A stretch of 64,000 bases of DNA. Source: Candidatus Fermentithermobacillaceae bacterium (GTDB lineage Bacteria > Bacillota > Sulfobacillia > Fermentithermobacillales > DUSS01). Position numbers and translations under genes: made by a program. The notes below the pieces were generated by a model. That model ran no database searches and was not told the origin of the DNA. It worked only from the letters and a program-made list of their open reading frames with translations. Shown here piece by piece: positions 55,489 through 63,133 of this stretch. How positions within the stretch are numbered: the first letter of the stretch is position 1; each line of letters begins with the position of its first letter. The stretch is taken from positions 1-64,000 of the forward strand of contig JADBKE010000001.1 in assembly GCA_014896535.1 (NCBI GenBank), read 5' to 3'.

Positions 55489-56628
55489 TTGAGGATCTCC
55501 ATGTGGAGCGACAGCTTTTATCCCTACGTGTCCGGGGTGACCCGCTCCCTGGCCGAAACCAGGGAATCTCTCAAAGGCCTCGGGCACGAGGTGTTGATTT
55601 TCGCTCCCGGCTACCCGGGCGCTCTGCCCGAAGAAGACGTGTTCAGGTTCCCCTCGGTGCCCGCCCCGACCAACCCCGGATTCTATCTTGCTCTGCCTTT
55701 CGCTCCGGGACTCGGGCGGTATCTCAACCGGCGTCGTCCGGACGTGGTTCACATCCATTCGCCGTTTACTGCGGGAAGGATGGGAATCCGCGTCGCGAAA
55801 AAGCTCGACCTGCCGCTGGTTTTCACCTATCATACCATGTACGCCCTGTACACCCACTATTCGCCTGTCGCCGGGAATCTCCTGAAGAACACCGTGGCCT
55901 CCTACACGGTCGCCGTGGCAAACCGGGCCGACCTCGTGATAGCTCCTTCCACGGCTGTGAGGGAGTACCTTGCGGGCCTGGGTGTGAAAAAGCCGGTGGA
56001 GGTCCTTCCCAGCGGCATCAAACTTCAGGATTTTGCGGATCGAGACTCTGAGTACCTGCGCCGCAACGGCATCGTCCCTCCGGGCCGTCCGGTGGTGCTG
56101 ACCGCAGGGAGGTTGGCAAGAGAGAAAAACCTGGACGTGCTTTTGGAGGCCTTTGCGGCTACGAAGGTCAAGGATGCCGTACTGGTGCTGGCCGGCGACG
56201 GGCCCATCCGCCGGAATCTGGAATCCAAAGCTCAAGCCCTGGGTATTCAGGACAGGGTGTTCTTCCTGGGAAAGGTGCCCCCGTCCGTCATGCCCGACGT
56301 TTACGCCTCGGGAGATGTTTTCCTTTTCACCTCGATGACGGAAACCCAGGGACTCGTCATCGCCGAAGCCAAGGCGGCAGGCCTGCCCGTAGTGGCCGTG
56401 GGCGCACTGGGCGTGACCGACGCGGTGAAACACGAAGAAGACGGGTTCCTCCTGCCCAACGACGTCCTTGCCATCGCATCGGCCCTCGACCTCTTGCTGT
56501 CGGACCCCGAACGACGACGGCGCATGTCATCCCGGGCTCGAGAGAACGCGAAGGCATTTTCGATGGACCGCATAGCTCGAGAACTTCTGGAGATTTACGA
56601 AAGGCTCGTTGCGGGTAGACCCCTATGA
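55489..56628 (+). CDS. Group 4 glycosyltransferase, UgtP/MgdG-like
   Basis: GT-B glycosyltransferase of family 4, 379 residues from TTG 55489 (GGAAGGTGAG). N-terminal acceptor domain: SMWSDSFYPYVSGVTRSLAE, PDVVHIHSPFTAGRMG, FTYHTMYALYTHY. Donor domain: PVVLTAGRLAREKNLDVLLEAF, and the EX7E motif FTSMTETQGLVIAEAKAAGLP. It most resembles 1,2-diacylglycerol 3-glucosyltransferases, so a glycolipid product is plausible but unproven. It is 106 bp downstream of ahcY and convergent with glgA. Confidence 0.85.
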   Translation: MRISMWSDSFYPYVSGVTRSLAETRESLKGLGHEVLIFAPGYPGALPEEDVFRFPSVPAPTNPGFYLALPFAPGLGRYLNRRRPDVVHIHSPFTAGRMGIRVAKKLDLPLVFTYHTMYALYTHYSPVAGNLLKNTVASYTVAVANRADLVIAPSTAVREYLAGLGVKKPVEVLPSGIKLQDFADRDSEYLRRNGIVPPGRPVVLTAGRLAREKNLDVLLEAFAATKVKDAVLVLAGDGPIRRNLESKAQALGIQDRVFFLGKVPPSVMPDVYASGDVFLFTSMTETQGLVIAEAKAAGLPVVAVGALGVTDAVKHEEDGFLLPNDVLAIASALDLLLSDPERRRRMSSRARENAKAFSMDRIARELLEIYERLVAGRPL

Positions 56629-56727
56629 GCCTGCAGGATGCCCCAGGCCACGCGGTCCCCGGGACATTCCCCGCCGCTTTTCCCCTCTGACCGTCAGGAC
56701 CAGGTCCGCCTCGCCGGTCCCGCTCCG

Positions 56728-58209
56728 TCAAGCTGGCCTTTCGACTCTTCCCTTCCTCCCCAGGGCTTCCGCGTAAACCTCCTGGTACTCTGCGGCTGAC
56801 CGGTTCCAGGAGTAGTCCATCTGCATCGCGGAGGTCACCAGGTTATTCCATTCTTCTCGCCTGGAAAACACCTCCAGCGCGCGCTCGATAGCTCTTTTCA
56901 ACGCACCCGCGTCGTACTCTTCAAACACAAAGCCGTTCCCGCTCCTCGACGCCGGGTCGTAATTCATTACCGTGTCGCTTAAGCCGCCGGTCTTCCTCAC
57001 GACGGGAATGGAGCCGTACCGCATGGCGATGAGCTGGCCCAAACCGCATGGTTCGAATCTGGACGGCATCAAGAACAGGTCCGAGCCGGCGTAAATCCTC
57101 TGGGCCAGCACCCCGTTGAATCCTATGAAAACCCGGCATCTCGACGGGTGACGCCCCGAAAGACGGGTGAAGGCCGCCTCCAGGTCGGGCGCACCCGTTC
57201 CCAGCAGCACGAATTGGACCTCCCTTTCCGAGAGAAGCGAGTTCAGAGCTTCGAGGGCGATGTCAAGACCCTTCTGTTCTACAAGCCTGGTGACCATTCC
57301 CAGGAGAGGGGTGTCGCCCACGGGCAGTCCCACCTCTCTCTGAAGTGCGTACTTGTTTTGCCTTCTCGACTCGAGATCCCGCCAGGAGTAGTTCTTGAAG
57401 ATCCTCTGGTCCGTCTCGGGATTGAACTCGTGGTAGTTGATGCCGTTGACTATCCCGTACAGGTCCTTGCTCCGCTTTCTCAGAATACCGTCCAGCCCCT
57501 CGCCCATCTGCGGTGTCTGAATTTCCCTGGCGTAAGTTGGGGAAACGGTGTTGATCACATCTGCGTAGACGATCCCGGCTTTCATGAAGCTGACCTGCCC
57601 GTAAAACTCCACTCCCTCCATGTGAAAGTGCTCCTTTCCGACCCCGAGGAGGTCGAGGACCCAGGGTGGGAAATTACCCTGGTACTTGAGATTGTGAATC
57701 GTGTACACCGTGGCGGTACGTCTCCAGGCCGGATTCTTTACAGCTCTTTCCTTGACCAGGAGGGGCAGAAAACCTGCCTGCCAGTCGTTGGCGTGGAGAA
57801 TGTCCGGCACAAAACCGATGGCCTCACACATCTCAAGACAGGCTTTCTGAAAGAAGGAAAAGCGCTCGGCGTCATCGGGAAACCCGTAGTACCCCGGTCT
57901 GTCGAAGTAGCCGTAGTTGTCCACAAAATAACAGGGAATGAGCGTTACGTCGCCATTGGAATGGGCCTTGATGTAAGACCGCCTCAAAATGGCCGTCTCC
58001 TTGCGGCCCCCCATCTCGACGGGAAAGTCGGTGAGGGTTTCGAGATCGCCGATCCCCCTGTAGCGAGGCAAAACTACCCTCACATCGAGCCCGGCCAGCT
58101 TGAGAGCCTTGGGAAGCGACCCCGCCACGTCGGCGAGTCCTCCCGTCTTGGCGAAAGGGGCTACTTCGGATGACACCAGAAGAACGGTGGTTGCTATATC
58201 CGACAGCAT
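56728..58209 (-). CDS. glgA: Glycogen synthase
   Basis: Transfers glucose from ADP-glucose to glycogen. GT5 features: SSEVAPFAKTGGLADVAGSLPKAL (KTGGL, ADP-glucose binding), HANDWQAGFLPLLV, TVYTIHNLKYQGNFP, and the C-terminal LFLMPSRFEPCGLGQLIAMRYGSIPVVRKTGGLSDTV (one region). Length 493. It follows galT by 14 bp, suggesting a sugar-phosphate and storage operon. Confidence 0.96.
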   Translation of the reverse strand: MLSDIATTVLLVSSEVAPFAKTGGLADVAGSLPKALKLAGLDVRVVLPRYRGIGDLETLTDFPVEMGGRKETAILRRSYIKAHSNGDVTLIPCYFVDNYGYFDRPGYYGFPDDAERFSFFQKACLEMCEAIGFVPDILHANDWQAGFLPLLVKERAVKNPAWRRTATVYTIHNLKYQGNFPPWVLDLLGVGKEHFHMEGVEFYGQVSFMKAGIVYADVINTVSPTYAREIQTPQMGEGLDGILRKRSKDLYGIVNGINYHEFNPETDQRIFKNYSWRDLESRRQNKYALQREVGLPVGDTPLLGMVTRLVEQKGLDIALEALNSLLSEREVQFVLLGTGAPDLEAAFTRLSGRHPSRCRVFIGFNGVLAQRIYAGSDLFLMPSRFEPCGLGQLIAMRYGSIPVVRKTGGLSDTVMNYDPASRSGNGFVFEEYDAGALKRAIERALEVFSRREEWNNLVTSAMQMDYSWNRSAAEYQEVYAEALGRKGRVERPA

Positions 58210-58223
58210 CGCTCATCCCCCCA

Positions 58224-59321
58224 TCACTCCCTGTCGGACCCGGTCTTCCCCTCTCCACTCGACCAACCTCCGAGCAACTCGGCAGCTACTTCGGGGGCCG
58301 TAGGGTTTATGAACACGCCGGTTCCCAACTCCAGCCCTGCCATGATGGTAAGCCGGGGAAAAACGTGAATATGCCAGTGGTATGCGGGAACTTGATGTTT
58401 TCGATCTGGGAGAGAATGCCAAACAATGTTATACGACAAGGATGGAAACAGCCTCTCGTACCTGGCAAAAAGGGCGGTCAGCGTCGTCGCCAGCGCCTCA
58501 CACTCGTCGTCCGAGATCCTTCCAAAGCTCCCTTTATGCGTTCTGGGAATGATGAGGGTCTCGTAAGAGAATCTCGAAGCGAAGGGCGCGATGACTCTGA
58601 AAGCATCGCCTGCCATGACCACCCTCTCGTCTTTTTCCATTTCCCTCTCGGCGATGTCGCAGAGGAGGCATCTTCCCGTTTTCCTGGAGTATTCTCGAAA
58701 GCGGGCCTCTTCCTCCAGGAGCGACCTGGGTACGAACGGAAGACCCACCGCCTGAAAGTGGGGGTGAGAAAGGGACGCCCCTCCTTCTGGCCCCCAATTT
58801 CGAAAGAGATGCACGTAAGCTATTTCAGGCCTCATGGAAAGCGCCAGGTGACGTTCGCGCAGCATCCGGACAATGAGCCCTGCCGTGGCCGGGGAGTATG
58901 TCCCCAGGGTACCGTTGTGTGCCGGAGAATCGATGATTACCTCATGGGCACCTATCCCCGGGAGTTCCCAGTACATAGCCTCGCCCGGGCTTCCGGCGAA
59001 CTCCGACAGGTCCTTCAGGCAATGCTTGAAAGCATCTTCCTCTTCCTCGCCCGATTCCTCCATGGGAATGAAGGCTGGGTACTTGTTGGGTACGACCCTC
59101 ACTGACCAGCCCGGGCCGTCGCGTTCGCCACCCTCTCTGAACGCAGCTACCTCAGGCGGCGTCATGTTCTCGTTCCCGGGGCAGAAAGGGCAATTCTCGA
59201 CCCTGGCTCTCCCCGGTTCCTCGTGTTTTTGAGCTCCGGGAAAATCCAGCGGCCTCTTGGAACGTTCCTGGGCTATGACGCAAAAGCTCCCCGAAAGCAC
59301 GTCGTATCGTACCGTGGTCAA
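58224..59321 (-). CDS. galT: Galactose-1-phosphate uridylyltransferase
   Basis: HIT-superfamily transferase exchanging UMP between hexose phosphates. Zinc ligands CPFC (N-terminal half) and others are visible. The active-site HxHxQ is in ASLSHPHFQ, and the second half has HWHIHVFPR. An Ap4A-like or ADP-hexose substrate is possible for such short (about 365 aa) GalT paralogues next to glgA. TTG at 59321 with AAGGGAG seven bases upstream is preferred over a GTG at 59351. Confidence 0.9.
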   Translation of the reverse strand: MTTVRYDVLSGSFCVIAQERSKRPLDFPGAQKHEEPGRARVENCPFCPGNENMTPPEVAAFREGGERDGPGWSVRVVPNKYPAFIPMEESGEEEEDAFKHCLKDLSEFAGSPGEAMYWELPGIGAHEVIIDSPAHNGTLGTYSPATAGLIVRMLRERHLALSMRPEIAYVHLFRNWGPEGGASLSHPHFQAVGLPFVPRSLLEEEARFREYSRKTGRCLLCDIAEREMEKDERVVMAGDAFRVIAPFASRFSYETLIIPRTHKGSFGRISDDECEALATTLTALFARYERLFPSLSYNIVWHSLPDRKHQVPAYHWHIHVFPRLTIMAGLELGTGVFINPTAPEVAAELLGGWSSGEGKTGSDRE

Positions 59322-59351
59322 GTCCCAACTCCCTTTCTTCGATGGGTCCAC

Positions 59352-59600
59352 GCGGCTTCACGCCGTTCCCTCATATTGTCCCTCCAAAGGGGAGTTTAAC
59401 GCAGGCAACGTTTTCTTCCCGGATGCGTACCGGAGAAATGGAGCCACGCGTTGTGGCTCCGTCGCGGTGCCACAACGATACGGGCAGCCGTCCGAGCGTC
59501 CGCATCGGACACCCGTACCGGCTGCCCTCACAACCTTCTTGCGCCTTACTTCCAAGGGGTACCGTAACCCAAACGATTCCCGGGGATGCGGGCAGGACCT
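59352..59600 (-). other. Structured intergenic region upstream of galT
   Basis: Two strong inverted repeats: GGAGCCAC-GCGTT-GTGGCTCC (59440-59460) and a nested pair, GGGCAGCCG...CGGCTGCCC (59482-59490 / 59519-59527) enclosing TCCGA...TCGGA. Between them, in minus sense, TTGTGGCACCGCGA resembles the T-box core, but no stem I or specifier is apparent. It could be a terminator for the coat gene or a leader of galT. Confidence 0.4.
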
Positions 59601-60758
59601 CTATCCTCTATTCGAACCCGACTCCGGCCTGTCTTGCCTCGCCCAGTCGGGCAGGTTCACTTGGTACGAACCGCCCTGCGCTCCGTACCACGTTCCGGCA
59701 CCCTGACCGAAGCCGGTCCCGAACCCGCCCGTCGCGAACCCGCCGCCGTACTGGCCGCCGCCCCAGTACTGCCCCCCACGCTGGCCGAGGTCGGACTGCT
59801 GCCAGGCGCCTACTTCACCGGTCCCCTGAAATGTGCCGGCCCCGAATCCGGTACCACCGAACCCGGCCCAGGAGGGCTGGCCTCCCCACCGCGACCACTG
59901 AGCTACGCTGGACGGCCCCATGCCTCCCTGGCCCTCACCAGCTTCCGTTCCGGTCCACCGGCCAGCTTGCCAGGTTCCGCCCGGCATACCGCCCATATGC
60001 CAACCGGAGACCGCAGCGCCCGAGCGTCCCATGCCTCCCGCCTGCCAGCCCGGCATGTTTTGGGCCGGCCACTGAGTACCGCCGGTGTAACCTGCGCCGC
60101 CGAATCCGGTCCACGAGGGCTGACCTCCCCATCTGGACCATTGAGCTACACTGGAAGGCCCCATGCCTCCCTGACCCTCGCCGGCTTGCGTTCCGGTCCA
60201 CCGGGCAGCTGGCCAAGCGCTGCCCTGGAAACCGCCGGTTTGCCAGCCGGTTCCGGCGCCTCCCCAACCGGCCGTACCCGTCCAGCCCGTGGGGTTACCG
60301 GCCTGCCATTGAGCCCCCACCTGCCAGCCACCGCCCGGAGTTTGCCACGCACCCTGGGTTTGCGGATTCATTCCGGCACTTACCCCGGTTTGCCATGTCT
60401 GGCCCTGATAGCCCGTTCCCTGACCCTGCTGCATGCTCATAGCCGGAATCTGACCTCCCGTGTCTTGTGTAATCGCGGCAACCGTGGTGCGAGATCGCTC
60501 CGCGACGTTCCTAAGTTCGGTCAAATCGGTGCTGTCTGCCGGCTTAACCGGATACCAACCCTTGGAATTAAGATAGTCGAAGACCTGACGCGCCTCGGCC
60601 TGGGTATCGCTGTATACCTGCTGGAGCACAGACCTGAGTTCGGGGTTCTGCGACTCGAGGATGGCGGGCGCGTAGTAATAATTGGCCAGGTATTTATGGC
60701 CCGTCAGGATATCCTCGGCGATCTCCCTGTCCGAGAACTGCCTGGCCATCTGAGACAC
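59601..60758 (-). CDS. CotF-like coat protein with Trp/Gly/Gln-rich repeat domain
   Basis: 385 residues. The head (about 1-75: SDREIAEDILTGHKYLANYYYAPAIL, QVYSDTQAEARQVFDYLNSKGWY) is CotF family, a ferritin-like helical spore coat fold. The rest (110-385) is low-complexity, rich in Gly, Trp, Gln and Thr. It contains a tandem duplication: RWTGTQAGEGQGGMGPSSVAQ...SWTG and RWTGTEAGEGQGGMGPSSVAQ...SWAG, about 75 residues apart. GTG start with GGAGG eight bases upstream. Together with the next small gene it forms a coat cluster. The tail's function is unknown; surface exposure or glue-like self-assembly is a guess. Confidence 0.85.
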   Translation of the reverse strand: MSQMARQFSDREIAEDILTGHKYLANYYYAPAILESQNPELRSVLQQVYSDTQAEARQVFDYLNSKGWYPVKPADSTDLTELRNVAERSRTTVAAITQDTGGQIPAMSMQQGQGTGYQGQTWQTGVSAGMNPQTQGAWQTPGGGWQVGAQWQAGNPTGWTGTAGWGGAGTGWQTGGFQGSAWPAARWTGTQAGEGQGGMGPSSVAQWSRWGGQPSWTGFGGAGYTGGTQWPAQNMPGWQAGGMGRSGAAVSGWHMGGMPGGTWQAGRWTGTEAGEGQGGMGPSSVAQWSRWGGQPSWAGFGGTGFGAGTFQGTGEVGAWQQSDLGQRGGQYWGGGQYGGGFATGGFGTGFGQGAGTWYGAQGGSYQVNLPDWARQDRPESGSNRG

Positions 60759-60814
60759 CTCTCATACCTCCTTCTCAATGGTCGTCGTTTTCAAATCCCC
60801 TTTCCCCCTGGAAA

Positions 60815-60997
60815 CTAGCGGACGTGACTGGCCAGGAGGTCCACATGGCGCCTGCACGTTGAAAGGAGATTGTCTACAATCTGACGGAGTCCCGGGTCCT
60901 GTATCTGGTCCCGGTAGTTAGCCAGCTTCTTGCACATGAGAGTTTCACCTTTTAGACACTCACCTAGATACCAGGCTTCCGTTTGGCTCAGGGGCAA
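60815..60997 (-). CDS. Small CotF-related coat protein
   Basis: 60 residues: LSQTEAWYLGECLKGETLMCKKLANYRDQIQDPGLRQIVDNLLSTC (one region) resembling the helical pair of CotF proteins, ending in RRHVDLLASHVR. TTG start with AGGAGGTG seven bases upstream, an excellent ribosome site. It precedes the larger CotF-like gene by 56 bp and is likely translated from the same message. Confidence 0.8.
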   Translation of the reverse strand: MPLSQTEAWYLGECLKGETLMCKKLANYRDQIQDPGLRQIVDNLLSTCRRHVDLLASHVR

Positions 60998-61178
60998 TCT
61001 GCATCACCTCCTCCCGGTCGTACCTATGATTCCTCTCCGGTCGGCAGCGTATTCTCCCTTGCCGCGCACCGGGGTATCGGGCTGTTGCGCATCCTTTGGA
61101 AATCGTATGGTCGAGCCAAGCGGCATCCGCGCGCTCAGCGCGCTCAGAAGGCGTCACCGCGAAGAGCAACGAAGCCGG

Positions 61179-62561
61179 TCAGGATGTAACGGCGCCCGAA
61201 GGACTCTCGATTACTCTCAGGATTATCTCTTCTCTCCCGGTCTGGGCATTGATGTAAACCAGGTAGGTGTCCTGGTCCTTCTGAACCCTGAACTCCCAGG
61301 CCAGTATCTCCTGGCCGGGGGATCTCGGAGCTACTACAAGCCGGGGAGGCCCCACCTGCTTCAAAGAAGGGTCGAGTACCTTCGCCGCCTCTTCCGGGGT
61401 GTATACGGTCGTCGCCGGGAAATCCCGGGTTATGTGATTCGTGAGATACGCCGTCTGGTCGAACGCAACGATCCTTCCGGTATCCAGAGCTACCTCTACC
61501 TTCACCGTGTCCGGGTAGAGCACCACTTTGCGTCCGTCAAGGGTCGCAGCGGGGGCGTACGCCAGAACCACCCTGGAGGAAGCGGGAGTTCCCTTACGCC
61601 AACCGGTCTCGACCATGTCTCCAAACCCTTTAGATGTCAGGAAACTCTTGGCTTGCTCCCTCGCTGCATCCAGGGTCAACCGGGGAGTCCCGGGAAGCCG
61701 GGAATCCTGAACCCACAGTACACGTCCGCCCGACCTTGAGACAGCTGCGGTGACCTCACTTCCGTCCCGCCGTTTACCCGTAACCATATAGCAGGGGATC
61801 GCGCCGTCGATCCTCTCCACCCTCACGCTCTCCCATGTATCGTCCGCGGGTATGAAAGAAAGTCCCAGCTCCTTGGCTCGTTCCTGGGTGATTTCCTGCC
61901 CCGCAAAGGCCGGGGCAAGGGGCCTCTGTTTCAGGTTTTGCTCGGAGAACGGGCCGTCGTAGGTAGGTGAGGGTACGCTTTGCAGGAGATCATCGATCTC
62001 GGAAAAACCCCGGAACAGCGGGTCGTCAGGAGGACTGGCTCCGAAGCGTACCAGCGAAAGGGGGGCCCCGAACCCGAAGCCCGTGACCGCCACCCTGCTG
62101 CCGGTATCCGCGAGCATCGTCGCAAGGTCCTTTACGCTCCCTTCCAACCGGTTCAGTTCCGCCCATTCGTCCGGGGTCACCATGTCGCCTCTGGCGATTT
62201 TCTGCGACAACACCAAGGCGTAGTCTCCGACGACGCCGAAAAACTGCTTGAGGCGACTGAGATCAATCGAAGCGATGGGCGCCAGAGATACGGCTTCCTG
62301 TGCTGCGCCAGCGTGATACCAGACGTTGGTTAGAAAGGTGACTTTCTGCCCGGAGCTCGACGCGGCCCTGGCCTTGGCCATCGCGGCTTCCATGTTCTCC
62401 ACGTGGTTGATGAGACTGAACAGCGCCCGTTGCCTCGTGGCCGTGACTTGCAAACGACTTGACTGCGCCGCCCGGTGCTGGGATATACCGAATCCCACCG
62501 CGAGGATGGCCACCACGGCGAGGGCCCAGAGAGCTATCCTTCCTCTTCGGCCACTGTTCAC
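61179..62561 (-). CDS. ypeB: Germination protein YpeB
   Basis: YpeB stabilises and localises the cortex hydrolase SleB in dormant spores. 460 residues: N-terminal membrane helix (about 10-27), a helical domain, then three PepSY-like repeats, the last with EIIAW-like ILAWEFRVQKDQDTYLVYINAQTGREEIIL. SleB is immediately upstream (16 bp), the conserved sleB-ypeB pair. GTG start. Confidence 0.93.
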   Translation of the reverse strand: MNSGRRGRIALWALAVVAILAVGFGISQHRAAQSSRLQVTATRQRALFSLINHVENMEAAMAKARAASSSGQKVTFLTNVWYHAGAAQEAVSLAPIASIDLSRLKQFFGVVGDYALVLSQKIARGDMVTPDEWAELNRLEGSVKDLATMLADTGSRVAVTGFGFGAPLSLVRFGASPPDDPLFRGFSEIDDLLQSVPSPTYDGPFSEQNLKQRPLAPAFAGQEITQERAKELGLSFIPADDTWESVRVERIDGAIPCYMVTGKRRDGSEVTAAVSRSGGRVLWVQDSRLPGTPRLTLDAAREQAKSFLTSKGFGDMVETGWRKGTPASSRVVLAYAPAATLDGRKVVLYPDTVKVEVALDTGRIVAFDQTAYLTNHITRDFPATTVYTPEEAAKVLDPSLKQVGPPRLVVAPRSPGQEILAWEFRVQKDQDTYLVYINAQTGREEIILRVIESPSGAVTS

Positions 62562-62577
62562 ATCTTCTCACCGTCCT

Positions 62578-63054
62578 CTAACGAGCAAAGACGTGACTTC
62601 CGATCTGCGTGATTATCGTGCGCGTCCAGACCCAGGGGCTCACCGGTTTCGCCGGATTCCAGAAAAAGAGGGCACCGTACGTCGGGTCCCAACCGTTCAG
62701 GGCGAGCTCCGCCGCCCGGTAGTGGATAGCCGATGGGGGTCTTGACCATATCAGCCCATTTGACACCGACTCGAATGCTCCCGGTTCGTAGATAACCCCG
62801 GGAACGGTGTTGGGGAACTGAGGGTGCCTTGTCCTGTTAAGGACCACCGCCCCTACGCCGACCTGGCCCGCAAAAGGTTCCCCAGTAGCTTCTGCCATGA
62901 TGAGGCGGGATATCAGGTTAACCTCGTCCCACCAGCTTTCGGGAGCTGCTAAAACGCGCTGGGGAGCGGCGAAGATCACGGGGAGATCCGAGGACAAAAA
63001 GGCCGCAAAGGCGACGGGCAGGAAAAGCAAGGGCAAAAATGGCCACCGCCTCAT
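62578..63054 (-). CDS. sleB: Spore cortex-lytic enzyme SleB, catalytic domain only
   Basis: Lytic transglycosylase that degrades muramic-lactam cortex. 158 residues with a signal peptide (about 1-30) and the Hydrolase_2 domain: LISRLIMAEATGEPFAGQVGVGAVVLNR (catalytic Glu in AEATGE), FWNPAK and IGSHVF. The N-terminal peptidoglycan-binding domain of B. subtilis SleB is absent, so substrate anchoring must be supplied elsewhere. A possible sigma-G promoter lies upstream. Confidence 0.93.
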   Translation of the reverse strand: MRRWPFLPLLFLPVAFAAFLSSDLPVIFAAPQRVLAAPESWWDEVNLISRLIMAEATGEPFAGQVGVGAVVLNRTRHPQFPNTVPGVIYEPGAFESVSNGLIWSRPPSAIHYRAAELALNGWDPTYGALFFWNPAKPVSPWVWTRTIITQIGSHVFAR

Positions 63055-63094
63055 GGTCTTCGTGTCCCTCCCTCCTCAAAGGGGTATCGAAGAT

Positions 63095-63126
63095 TAGGAT
63101 GTCTTGGGAGGGAACGCGCCTATTCA
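63095..63126 (-). promoter_or_regulatory. Possible sigma-G promoter of sleB-ypeB
   Basis: TGAATA (63126-63121), 19-bp spacer, CATCCTA (63101-63095), compared with the sigma-G consensus gHATR-N18-CATnhTA. The spacer is one base long. sleB-ypeB is sigma-G dependent in B. subtilis. Confidence 0.5.
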
Positions 63127-63133
63127 GGCGGGT

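Noticed and set aside
59462-59475. T-box element upstream of galT
   Set aside because: Only the core GTGGCACCGCG matches; stem I and specifier are absent and the terminator has no U-tract. Kept only as a structure finding.
59586-60818. Plus-strand frames of 366-410 aa opposite the coat gene
   Set aside because: They mirror the Gly/Trp-rich repeats, giving Pro/Arg/Ala-rich sequence without a plausible start.
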